A DNA stretch of 64,000 nucleotides from Streptomyces odontomachi (lineage in GTDB: Bacteria; Actinomycetota; Actinomycetes; Streptomycetales; Streptomycetaceae), in contig NZ_JAMJWG010000017.1 in NCBI RefSeq assembly GCF_024435355.1, positions 62,001 to 126,000 of the forward strand, read 5' to 3'. Both the position numbers and the translations under genes were made by a program. Position 1 is the first letter of the stretch. Each line of letters begins with the position of its first letter. Shown here piece after piece: positions 17,676 through 25,536 of the stretch. Below the pieces are notes generated by a model, which was not told the DNA's origin, did no database searches, and worked only from the letters and a program-made list of their open reading frames with translations.

Positions 17676-17984
17676 ATGAGAGTCATGGGGTGGATATTCC
17701 TGGTGGTGGGCCTGTACTTCCTGGTGCAGGGGTTCGCCATGCCGATGATCGCGGAACGCAGTGACCTGGAGAGCGCCGAGTTCATGCAGATCCGGGAGGC
17801 CAGTTCGCAGCTCGGCATCGGGCTGATGATCGGTGCCGCCGCCTGCGCCCTGCTGGACCGCGTACAGGGTGGTGCCGCAGCCCGCCCGCCGCAGCCCTCG
17901 GCGCCGCCGCAGTACCCGCCGCAGCAGCAGGGGTACCAGCAGATGCAGCAGCCCCAGGGCTGGCAGGCTCCGCCGCAGCAGTGA
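17676..17984 (+). CDS. Small membrane protein with Pro/Gln-rich tail
   Basis: A 102-residue protein with two hydrophobic segments (residues 4-22 and about 45-62) joined by an acidic loop, and a cytoplasmic-looking tail of PPQ/YPPQQQ repeats from residue 70. The ATG at 17676 follows AAGG; the second ATG at 17685 would serve too. No family recognised. It is the last core-like gene before the catabolic island and is convergent with it. Confidence 0.65.
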   Translation: MRVMGWIFLVVGLYFLVQGFAMPMIAERSDLESAEFMQIREASSQLGIGLMIGAAACALLDRVQGGAAARPPQPSAPPQYPPQQQGYQQMQQPQGWQAPPQQ

Positions 17985-18043
17985 CACCGCGGCGGTGCTC
18001 CCGCGGCGCGATGACGGTCGACGGGCCTGGCCGTCGTCGTCCG

Positions 18044-19126
18044 TCAGCCCGGTGGCAGCACACCGCGGTCGACCAGCGCCCGCAGCCAGTGCCGGAACGA
18101 GAGTTCGGTGTCCCAGGTGTCGGTGAACCCGGCCTGGGACACCTTGACGGTGCTGACGAGGGCCGGCGGGGGTGCGGTCCTTGCGCCGGTGGCGAAGTGG
18201 AAGTCGGCGTAGTGGTGTGAGGCGCCGAGCAGTGCGGGAAGCGCCAGGGGGCGCAGCCCGTGGCGACGCACCAGCCGGTCCCACGTCGCTGCGTGCGCGG
18301 GCAGGAACTCGGCGAGCCGACGCGGGGTGTCGGGCGCCGGCTCGAGCCCCGACTCCTCGGCGAGCGCGGGCCACAGGTCGCGCCAGCCGAAGACCTCGCC
18401 GTTGGTGAGGTTGAAGTGCTCGCCCCTGGCTGCCGGGCTGCCGGCCGCCCAGCGCGCCGCCCGGGCCACCAGCCGGACGTCCACCGCCTGAGTGACGTAG
18501 GAGGGTCCGCCGGGGAAGCCGAACGGCAGACCCTCGGCACGGCAGATCGCCGCGTACGCCCCGATCACCGGCGGCAGGTTCATGGCGACGCCGTGGGTGG
18601 GCCCGACGACCAGCTGGGGACGGAGCACGGTCCAGGAAAGGTCCCGTTCCCGGGCGACCGCCCTCAGGTGGTCCTCCTGGAGCCAGTAGAAGTTCTGGTG
18701 CGGGTCACGGGGGTGCCGTTCCCGGGCCGGAACCCGGATGGGGTGATGGTGCACCCCGTAGGCCTTGGTGCCCTGGAGCAACGTCAGGTGCTCGACCGGG
18801 GCAGACCTGAGGGCCTCGGTGACGGACTGGAACATGGCCAGGTTGATCGCCATCTGGTGGGGCTCGCGCCAGCCGCGCACCAGGTCCGGCTTCTCGAAGA
18901 CGGCGGCGTAGACGACATGGGTCACCTCGGCGAACCGGCCGGCGGCAGCCCGGACGGCGGCGGGATCGCGCAGGTCCACCGGCAGGTGCTGGAAGGCGAC
19001 CTCCGCTGCGGCCTCGGGAGCCCGCCGGGAGACGGCCAGCACCCGCCAACCGGCCGCGGCGAACTCCGCCACGCAGGCGGCGCCGACCAGCCCGCTCGCG
19101 CCGACTACGAGGACGGTGCCGGTCAT
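18044..19126 (-). CDS. PRISE-like NAD(P)-dependent reductase (extended SDR)
   Basis: A 360-residue Rossmann-fold protein. The nucleotide loop is VLVVGASGLVGAACV at residue 5. Downstream GTKAYGVHHHPIRVP and PHQNFYWLQEDHLRA match the progesterone-5-beta-reductase/iridoid-synthase (PRISE) pattern, in which the NFYY tyrosine and an upstream lysine reduce activated C=C bonds. A terpenoid- or enone-type substrate is therefore possible. It is the last gene of the long minus-strand operon and overlaps the preceding MaoC gene by four bases. Confidence 0.75.
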   Translation of the reverse strand: MTGTVLVVGASGLVGAACVAEFAAAGWRVLAVSRRAPEAAAEVAFQHLPVDLRDPAAVRAAAGRFAEVTHVVYAAVFEKPDLVRGWREPHQMAINLAMFQSVTEALRSAPVEHLTLLQGTKAYGVHHHPIRVPARERHPRDPHQNFYWLQEDHLRAVARERDLSWTVLRPQLVVGPTHGVAMNLPPVIGAYAAICRAEGLPFGFPGGPSYVTQAVDVRLVARAARWAAGSPAARGEHFNLTNGEVFGWRDLWPALAEESGLEPAPDTPRRLAEFLPAHAATWDRLVRRHGLRPLALPALLGASHHYADFHFATGARTAPPPALVSTVKVSQAGFTDTWDTELSFRHWLRALVDRGVLPPG

Positions 19127-19491
19127 GGGGAGTGCTCCTTCGAAGGAGGGTCGGCGGGCGTCGGGGACCAGGTCACGTCGACCGGCCGGTGGTCGCCGCA
19201 CCGCAGCCGCACCCCGGCGCCGTCCCGCTCCAGGGCCACGGTCGATCCCAGGGGGACGGGCGCGCGGAAGCGGACGGTGAGGTCGCCGTGGTGTGCTCCG
19301 CCCTGCTGGAGCGCGTCACAGATCAGGGCGAACAGCAGCGAGCCGTGGGCGATGGGGCGCTGGAACCGGGTGGTGGCCGCGAACTCCGGGTCGGTGTGCA
19401 GGGGGTTGCGGTCGTCCACCACCTCGGCCCAGGCCAGCGCGGTGTCCAACGTGAGGTGCCGGGTGCCGGCAGGCTCGGGAACGGGGGTCAT
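19123..19491 (-). CDS. MaoC-like hydratase, catalytic half
   Basis: A 122-residue single-hotdog protein with the hydratase-2 signature: DDRNPLHTDPEFAATTRFQR followed by PIAHGSLLFALICD, giving the catalytic Asp/His pair. It would hydrate enoyl-CoA thioesters. Full (R)-hydratases need two hotdog units, and the next upstream gene encodes a matching non-catalytic unit, so a heteromer like ChsH1-ChsH2 is likely. Four-base overlaps couple it to both neighbours. Confidence 0.82.
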   Translation of the reverse strand: MTPVPEPAGTRHLTLDTALAWAEVVDDRNPLHTDPEFAATTRFQRPIAHGSLLFALICDALQQGGAHHGDLTVRFRAPVPLGSTVALERDGAGVRLRCGDHRPVDVTWSPTPADPPSKEHSP

Positions 19492-19928
19492 GCCGCCCCC
19501 GCCGGCCAGTCCAGCAGAAACCGCACCGAGGCGACGAGGGCATGGGCGTCGGCCGGCCCCGTCGCCGCGGACGCCGCACGGGACGGTGCCCCGCCCGGAG
19601 CACCGCGCAGTGCCACGATGACGGCGACGCGGCGCCGCCCGGAGCGTTCGCCGAGCAGGGCCGAGGAGATCCGTGCCTGCCAGCGGCCGTCGGCCGGCGG
19701 TGGCCCGGCGGAGCGCTGGGAGATCTCCCGCAGCACGCCCCCCGGCGGCATCGGCCGGCCCCGGGTGTAGGCCAGCCGGGCCACCACCGAAGCGAGCCCC
19801 GCCGGTGGTTGCCGGCCGGAGAAGCCGGTGACGGCCCGGTAGTCGCGTTCCACGGTGTCCGGCACCGCGACGTCGACCCAGCTGCCGTGGGTGTCCAGGT
19901 CGGCGATGCGCAGCGGCGGGTGCGTCAT
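19488..19928 (-). CDS. MaoC-like (FAS1-DH type) non-catalytic half
   Basis: A 146-residue protein resembling the N-terminal hotdog unit of double-hotdog hydratases (VERDYRAVTGFSGRQPPAGL, then VVARLAYTRGRPMPPGGVLR). It lacks the D-x4-H catalytic motif found in the following gene. It probably binds the acyl chain and stabilises the heteromer. Overlaps by four bases on each side confirm its place in the operon. Confidence 0.65.
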   Translation of the reverse strand: MTHPPLRIADLDTHGSWVDVAVPDTVERDYRAVTGFSGRQPPAGLASVVARLAYTRGRPMPPGGVLREISQRSAGPPPADGRWQARISSALLGERSGRRRVAVIVALRGAPGGAPSRAASAATGPADAHALVASVRFLLDWPAGAA

Positions 19929-20674
19929 TTGCGGAACCTTGCGACGGCCTTCTGGATGGCCGGGCCGGTCGCCGATGAGGCCTGCGCCCAGGACTCGAAC
20001 TCCAGGGTGGCGTCGAAGTCCCCGGACCGCGCCACCCCGACGGCGCTCTTGATGTCCCGGGCCAGCGCCGGGTCCAGGGCCGCCCAGCGCCCGGCGAGCT
20101 CTCCCGCGGCGGCCACCGGGTCGTCGACGAGCCGTAGCGCCAGGCCCTCGCGCACCGCGTCCTCGCCGGTCAGCGAGCCACCGTCGAGGAGCAGGGCGAG
20201 CGCCTTCTGCGGGCCGAGCCCGTCCACCAGGAACCAGGTGCAGCCACCGCCCGGATGCAGCCCGATCCGGCTGAAGGTGGCGGCGAACGAGGCGCGGGGC
20301 CCGGCCAGCCGCACGTCACAGGCCATGGCCAGGTTGAGCCCGGCTCCGACGGCCGGGCCCTGCACGGCGGCGACGGTGGGGATGGCCAGCGACCGCAGGC
20401 GCAGGAAGCTGTCGTACACCTGGTGCAGGTGGGTGCGGGTCTCAGCGACACTGCGGCCGGTGGTGCCGAACAGGGCCGGGAGGTCGGCGCCGGCGCAGAA
20501 TGCGGTGCCGGCGCCGGTGACCACGAGGGTCCTGGCGTGCGGGTCGGCGGCGACGGCGGACACCGCGTCACCCAGCTCCCGGACCATGGCCTCGTCGATG
20601 CAGTTGCGCCGGTCGGGATCGTTCAGGGTGAGCGTCCACTGGCCGGCGTCCTGGGACAGGTCGATCTTCGTCAT
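19925..20674 (-). CDS. Enoyl-CoA hydratase/isomerase (crotonase) family protein
   Basis: A 249-residue crotonase. The oxyanion-hole motifs are FCAGADLPALF near residue 62 and VQGPAVGAGLNLAMACD near 105. The two glutamates of classical hydratases are not there: the first position is Ser (ATFSRIGLHPGGG) and the second is a Leu/Ala helix (KALALLLDGG). It is therefore more likely an isomerase, C-C hydrolase or dehalogenase-type crotonase than a plain hydratase. It is separated from the fused acyl-CoA dehydrogenase upstream by 101 bases, the largest gap in the operon. Confidence 0.82.
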   Translation of the reverse strand: MTKIDLSQDAGQWTLTLNDPDRRNCIDEAMVRELGDAVSAVAADPHARTLVVTGAGTAFCAGADLPALFGTTGRSVAETRTHLHQVYDSFLRLRSLAIPTVAAVQGPAVGAGLNLAMACDVRLAGPRASFAATFSRIGLHPGGGCTWFLVDGLGPQKALALLLDGGSLTGEDAVREGLALRLVDDPVAAAGELAGRWAALDPALARDIKSAVGVARSGDFDATLEFESWAQASSATGPAIQKAVARFRK

Positions 20675-20775
20675 CGTTCGCGCTCTCTTCGCTGTGGTGG
20701 GGTCGTTCCCCCGGTCGGTCCCCGGGCTGCCCCAGGGGGACTCGGCCGGGGTGGACGACGATGGCACGTGGCCCG

Positions 20776-23043
20776 TCAGTCCTGCCGGTCGAGGTCGGCG
20801 GTGAGCCAGTCCCACACGCCGTCAGGGCCCAGCGGCAGCAGCCGTTCGCCGAGCAACCGCGCCCAGTGCCGGTCGCCGCCGAACTCGTCGCGCCAGGACC
20901 ACAGCCTGCGGGTCGCCCGGTGCAGCGGGTGTTCACGGGTCACGCCCATCGCGCCGTGCAACTGGTGGGCACCACGGGCCACCTCGGTGGCCGCAGCGCC
21001 GGCGACGACGACCGCCGCCGCCACCCGGTCGACCGCCACCCGTGACCGGCTCGCCGCCACCGCGGCGGACAGCGCGGTGCGGGCGAGGGCCAGTTCCGAG
21101 GCCATCCGGGCCAGGGTGGCGCCCACGGCCTGGAACGCCAGCAGGGGCCGCCCGAACTGCTCCCGCACCGTCACATGCTCCACGGTGTGGGTGACCGCCC
21201 GCTCCAGGGCCCCCACCATGGCCGCCGTCCGCAGCAGCGCACCGGCGGCGGCGACCGAGCCGGGCTCCGGGGCACCGCTGCCGATCCGCTCGGCGTGCAC
21301 CGCATCGAACCGCACCGTGTCACGGGGTTCGCCGGCGAGGTTGACGCCGGGCTCCCGCACCAGTCCCGACGCGTCGGCGGCCACCGACAGCAGCACCTCG
21401 GGGCCCGTGCGGTCCCGGGCCAGCACCAGCAGCCGCTCGGCAGCACAGCCCCACGGGACCCGGGTGGCGGTGCCGGAGAGGCCGGCGCCGTCCCAGAGAA
21501 GTTCCTCACCCCGGCCCGGCAGCACCACCGTCGCGGTGGACTCGACCAGCGGCCGGCCAGCGGCGGCCAGCAGCCGGCGCGCCCACGCGGTCTCGGCCAG
21601 GGGGATCGCCGTCGTGCGGCGTCCGGTCGCCTCGACCAACGTCACGAGGTCGTCCAGGGTGCCTCCGGCGCCGTCCAGCGGCTCGGGGGTGGCCACCTGG
21701 GGCCACTGAAGATCGCTCACGGTCCGCCACACCTCGGGCAGCTCTCCGGGCCGCTCGGGGGTGCCCTCGTCCTGCCCGGTGGCCCGGTCGGCCAGCACCT
21801 GGTCGGCCAGGGCGCGCAACTCGGCAGCGTCCCCGCCGGAGGACGACGCCCCGTCGCCCCCGCCGGTCCGGCCGCCGGGCGCGGCGGCGGCTCGGGCGAT
21901 GATGGTGCGCAGAACCTCCGTGGTGCCGCCGCGGATGGTGAAACCGGGCGCCGCCAGCACACCCTGGGCCAGCAGCAGGGCGTCGCCCGTGCCCGCCGGG
22001 TCGGGCTCGATCCGCAGCACCTGCCGGGCGAGCTCGTTCACCTCGCCCTCGAAGACGGTGCCGAGGTCCTTGAGCATCGCGGCCTGCTGGACGGGTGCCT
22101 GTCCCGCGTCGACGGCCTGCGCGGTCCGCCAGGCCAGCCGGCGCAGGCCGGCCAACCGGGCCAGCGCCCCGCCGAGCGGGCCGGCGAACTCCCGGGCCGT
22201 CTCCGGATCCGAGCCGGCCGCGGCCAGCACGGCGGCCAGCAGCGGATAGGTGCTCAGCACCCGTTCCATGCCGCCGCGTTCGAAGGCCAGCTGTTCGGTG
22301 ACCTGGCGCCAGCCGTCGCCTGCGGTGCCGAGCAACCGGTCGGCCGGGACCGGGACGTCGTCGAAGGTGACCTCGTTGAAGTGGTGCTCCCCGGACAGGT
22401 CGTGGATCGGGCGCACCGCCACGCCCGGGCTGTCCATGGCGACCACGAACTCGCTGAGGCCCTCGTGCCTGCGGGCGCCGGTGCCGGTGCGGGCCAGCAC
22501 GTAGGCGTGGCTGGAGCGGTGCGCCTGGCTGGTCCAGATCTTGCGCCCGCGCAGCCGCCAGCCGCCGGCGGGCTCCGACGTCGCTTCGGCCACGGTACGC
22601 ACCGAGGCCAGGTCGGAGCCGGCCTCGGTCTCGCTCATCCCCAGGCAGAACGTCACCTCGCCGCGTGCGATGCCGGGCAGGAAGCGGCGTTGCAGCTCGG
22701 GCGAGCCGTAGCGGAGGATGGCCGGGCCGATCTGGCGGTCGGCGATCCAGTGGGCGGCGACCGGGGCGCCGGCCCGCAGCAGTTCCTCGGTGACCACGAG
22801 ACGCTCCAGCGCCGAACGGTCGCCGCCGCCCAGCTCGGCCGGCCAGGTCATGCCGATCCAGCCGTGTGCGGCCAGCTCCCGGCTGAAGTCGGGGTCGTGG
22901 CCGCGCAGCCAGGCGTCGCAGCGTGGTGTGAAGCCCCGCTGCGTGCTCCATCGCTCGACCACGGCACGGACCCTGGCCCGTAGCTCGGTCAGGTCCGCCG
23001 GGCCGGTGGCGGGGGCCGGCGCCGGCCGGTGGGTGGTGGTCAT
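20776..23043 (-). CDS. Fused two-domain acyl-CoA dehydrogenase (FadE34-like)
   Basis: A 755-residue protein with two acyl-CoA dehydrogenase units in tandem. The first half has LGMSETEAGSDLASVRT near residue 140, KIWTSQAHRSSHAYVLART near 170 and IRGGTTEVLRTIIAR near 375. The second half (about 450-755) has REQFGRPLLAFQAVG near 635 and HQLHGAMGVTREHPLHRATR near 700. Single-unit enzymes are about 380 residues; alpha-beta ACADs of steroid and isoprenoid side chains are heterotetramers, and mycobacterial FadE34 is a fusion like this. It suggests a bulky substrate. The start at 23043 (MTTTHRP) overlaps the upstream CoA-transferase gene by four bases. Confidence 0.85.
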   Translation of the reverse strand: MTTTHRPAPAPATGPADLTELRARVRAVVERWSTQRGFTPRCDAWLRGHDPDFSRELAAHGWIGMTWPAELGGGDRSALERLVVTEELLRAGAPVAAHWIADRQIGPAILRYGSPELQRRFLPGIARGEVTFCLGMSETEAGSDLASVRTVAEATSEPAGGWRLRGRKIWTSQAHRSSHAYVLARTGTGARRHEGLSEFVVAMDSPGVAVRPIHDLSGEHHFNEVTFDDVPVPADRLLGTAGDGWRQVTEQLAFERGGMERVLSTYPLLAAVLAAAGSDPETAREFAGPLGGALARLAGLRRLAWRTAQAVDAGQAPVQQAAMLKDLGTVFEGEVNELARQVLRIEPDPAGTGDALLLAQGVLAAPGFTIRGGTTEVLRTIIARAAAAPGGRTGGGDGASSSGGDAAELRALADQVLADRATGQDEGTPERPGELPEVWRTVSDLQWPQVATPEPLDGAGGTLDDLVTLVEATGRRTTAIPLAETAWARRLLAAAGRPLVESTATVVLPGRGEELLWDGAGLSGTATRVPWGCAAERLLVLARDRTGPEVLLSVAADASGLVREPGVNLAGEPRDTVRFDAVHAERIGSGAPEPGSVAAAGALLRTAAMVGALERAVTHTVEHVTVREQFGRPLLAFQAVGATLARMASELALARTALSAAVAASRSRVAVDRVAAAVVVAGAAATEVARGAHQLHGAMGVTREHPLHRATRRLWSWRDEFGGDRHWARLLGERLLPLGPDGVWDWLTADLDRQD

Positions 23044-23819
23044 CGCAGGCTCTCCAGTTCGCTCAGGGCCCGCCGGGCCACGGCGTAGCCACGGTCGGCG
23101 GCCTCCTCCAGTACCCGGGCGGCGGCGCTTCGTTCCCGGTCGGCGATCGGCGGGCGGGGAACCGGGTGGTCGGTGGCCACGTTCAGCTCGCGCAGCCGTT
23201 CGACGAACTCCTCGCTGCCGGGCAGCTCCGCGGCCAGTTCCACCAGCTCCGGGCGCCGGCCCAGGCGCACCAGGCCCCAGCGGGTGTGCAGCCGGACCGG
23301 GGTGTCCGGACCCGGTGCGGCGGTGGTGTGCTCGACCTCGGCCTGGAGCCGCCGCAGGTCGGCGCCGCCGTGCAGCCACACGAGATCGCGGGCCCGGGCG
23401 GCGATGTCCGGGGCACCGCCGCCGCCCGGCAGCCGTACCGTCGGCTGCCGGCGCGGGCCCAGGAACGAGGAGTTGACGTGGCCGCGCACATCGACGTTGC
23501 CGGCGTCCAGCACCACCCGGTGGAAGCGGTGCGCCATGGCCAGCAGGACGTCCGTGGTGCTGCCGGTCCAGCCCTGCGCGTCGGCGTAGGCGGGGTAGTC
23601 GGTGGTGGAGGTGGGGACGGCACGGCCGGTGCCCCAGCAGGCCGCGCCCGCCTCGAAGACCTGCACGAACGGGGCGCCGTCCAGGGCGTGCGCGAGGTGG
23701 CCGGCCAGCACCGGCCAGTGGAAGCCGGTGAAGACCCAGCCCCCGAGCCGGAACTCGCGGGCGGCCCGGACGAGGAAGTCGACGGTGGGTGTGGGCGGGG
23801 GAGCGGGGGTGCCGGTCAC
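23040..23819 (-). CDS. CoA-transferase beta subunit (IpdB-like)
   Basis: A 259-residue class I CoA-transferase-fold subunit. VDFLVRAAREFRLGGWVFTG opens the fold, FVQVFEAGAACWG near residue 46 is at the position of the catalytic-glutamate loop, and LPGGGGAPDIAARARD near 130 is the glycine-rich CoA loop. In cholesterol degradation the related IpdAB pair is a ring-opening hydrolase rather than a transferase. GTG start at 23819 overlaps the alpha subunit's stop (GTGA). The last 35 residues are a helical Arg/Ala/Glu-rich tail. Confidence 0.8.
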   Translation of the reverse strand: MTGTPAPPPTPTVDFLVRAAREFRLGGWVFTGFHWPVLAGHLAHALDGAPFVQVFEAGAACWGTGRAVPTSTTDYPAYADAQGWTGSTTDVLLAMAHRFHRVVLDAGNVDVRGHVNSSFLGPRRQPTVRLPGGGGAPDIAARARDLVWLHGGADLRRLQAEVEHTTAAPGPDTPVRLHTRWGLVRLGRRPELVELAAELPGSEEFVERLRELNVATDHPVPRPPIADRERSAAARVLEEAADRGYAVARRALSELESLR

Positions 23820-24727
23820 GGTGTCACCTCGGGGAGTGCGGGGTCGGCCGGCCGGGCGGTGCGGACCTCCTGGTCCAGCCAGCGCTGGAAGCCCTCCGCG
23901 GTGCGGGACCGCTCGGCGTACCGCTCGTACGCGGCGACGTCCCGGTCGTAGCGGCCGACCGTGCCGTCCGGTGCGACCGCCCCGGGGCGGTGCACGTAGG
24001 CGTCGACGAGCACGCCGGGTACATGCACTCCGGCGGCCCGTACCGCGGCCGGTTCGGCGATCTCCTCGGCCACCAGCACCACGGTGGTCGCCGCCTGGGC
24101 GGCGAGCAGCATCTCGCCGAGCGGCCCGCGCAGATGGCCGTTGCCGTCCGGGTCCACCAGGTCGACGTGGAGGAAGGCGACGTCGGGGCGTTCGGCGCGC
24201 ACCACCCGGGTCGATCCGAACGGGCTGTCCACGGTGGCCAGCAGGCCGCCGGTCCAGTCCTCGTCGACAAAGCCGGTGCCGGGCAGGTCGGCGACCGGCA
24301 TGAACGGCACGCCGTGCGCACCGGCGGTGAGCGCGGCGCTCAGCAGGCCGAGGCTCAGCTCGTGCAGGCGCGGGGTGCGGGCGCCGGCCTGAGCGGCCCG
24401 CCGGAAGTTCCATGCGGGGGCCGGGCCGACCGGGCTCCAGCAGTGCCCGAAGGCGGCCGAGCGCAGCGTTCCGGCGCCGAGCAACTGGTCGAGCAGCAGC
24501 CCGCCTGAGGCGATCACGGCGTCCACGTCGTGCACGCCCTGACGGATCATCTCGTGTCCGACGCTGAACAGCTGGGCGCCGAAGTTCCCCAGGTACAGCC
24601 GGGTGCCGGGGTGTACGTGGGCGCGTACCGCCTCCGGGAGCGTCAGCCGCCGCGCCGTCAGGGCGCTGGTCCCCGTACCGGTATCCGTACTGGTCCCCGT
24701 ACCGGTATCCGTATCGGTTCCGGTCAT
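23816..24727 (-). CDS. CoA-transferase alpha subunit (IpdA-like)
   Basis: A 303-residue partner of the beta subunit. After a 25-residue Thr/Gly/Asp/Ser repeat tail, the fold begins LPEAVRAHVHPGTRLYLGNF, continues with ASGGLLLDQLLGAG and ends its core with HVDLVDPDGNGHLRGPLGEM. It resembles IpdA/AtoD-type alpha subunits. The repeat tail comes from tandem ACCGGTATCC-like DNA at about 24665-24727 and is absent from typical family members. Four-base overlaps join it to the beta subunit and to the SDR gene. Confidence 0.78.
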   Translation of the reverse strand: MTGTDTDTGTGTSTDTGTGTSALTARRLTLPEAVRAHVHPGTRLYLGNFGAQLFSVGHEMIRQGVHDVDAVIASGGLLLDQLLGAGTLRSAAFGHCWSPVGPAPAWNFRRAAQAGARTPRLHELSLGLLSAALTAGAHGVPFMPVADLPGTGFVDEDWTGGLLATVDSPFGSTRVVRAERPDVAFLHVDLVDPDGNGHLRGPLGEMLLAAQAATTVVLVAEEIAEPAAVRAAGVHVPGVLVDAYVHRPGAVAPDGTVGRYDRDVAAYERYAERSRTAEGFQRWLDQEVRTARPADPALPEVTP

Positions 24728-25536
24728 CGATAGGCCTCCGGAAGCATGTGCAGGCCGGCGCCGAGGTGGGCGCCGCCGTCGATCTGGAGCAGCTGTCCGG
24801 TCATCAGGGCCCCGGCCGGGCTGGCCAGGAACGCCACCAGTTCCGCCACGTCGGGCGCGGGCGTGGGCCGGCGCATCGGCGTGGCGCGCTCCACCAGGTT
24901 GTCCAGCACATGGCTGCTGGCCTCGTCACCGAGGGCGTGGGTGAGCACGGTGCCGGGGCCCAGGCAGTTGAGCCGGATGCCGTCGTCGGCCCACTCCAGG
25001 GCGAGGCTGCGGGTGAGGCCGAGCACGCCGGAGCGTGCGGCGATCGAGTGCGCCATGCCCATGCCGCCGCGTTCGACCCCGGACAGCGAGATGTTCACCA
25101 CGCTGCCCCGGGTGGCGGCCAGATAGGGGCGGGCGGCCTTGGTCAGGTGGAACACGCTGGTCAGATTGAGGTCGAGGACCGCGCTCCAGCCCCGTGCGGA
25201 GATCTCCGTGGCGGGCGCGAAGAACTGGCCCCCCGCGTTGTTCACCAGCAGCCCCAGGCCGTCCCGTTCGCCGACCTCGCACAGCGCGGCGGTGGCCGCC
25301 TCGGTGTCCCGGACGTCGCAGACCCGGTACGCGTAGCGGTCCGGATGTTCCAGCAGCTCTCCGGTCTCCCGGAGCGAGTCCTCGTGCCGGCCAAGACCGG
25401 CGACCCGGGCGCCCAGCTGGGTCAGCCGTTCGGCGATGGCCCGGCCGATGCCGCTGCCGGCGCCGGTGACCAGCGCGGAGAGGCCGTCGAGTGAGCCCTT
25501 GGCCAGGACCTGGGGGGCGGGGGCGGGCTGGGTCAT
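24724..25536 (-). CDS. Short-chain dehydrogenase-like protein with altered active site
   Basis: A 270-residue classical SDR by fold: TGAGSGIGRAIAERL near residue 26, LVNNAGG near 103, SVVNISLSG near 150, LNCLGPGTV near 190. The catalytic Y-x3-K is replaced: the aligned residues in AHSIAARSGVLGLTRSLALE are Ser and Arg. 2,4-Dienoyl-CoA reductases also lack that Tyr but keep the Lys, so this is either a variant dienoyl-CoA reductase or a non-standard enzyme. Its position among beta-oxidation genes favours reduction of an unsaturated acyl-CoA. Four-base overlaps on both sides. Confidence 0.8.
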   Translation of the reverse strand: MTQPAPAPQVLAKGSLDGLSALVTGAGSGIGRAIAERLTQLGARVAGLGRHEDSLRETGELLEHPDRYAYRVCDVRDTEAATAALCEVGERDGLGLLVNNAGGQFFAPATEISARGWSAVLDLNLTSVFHLTKAARPYLAATRGSVVNISLSGVERGGMGMAHSIAARSGVLGLTRSLALEWADDGIRLNCLGPGTVLTHALGDEASSHVLDNLVERATPMRRPTPAPDVAELVAFLASPAGALMTGQLLQIDGGAHLGAGLHMLPEAYR

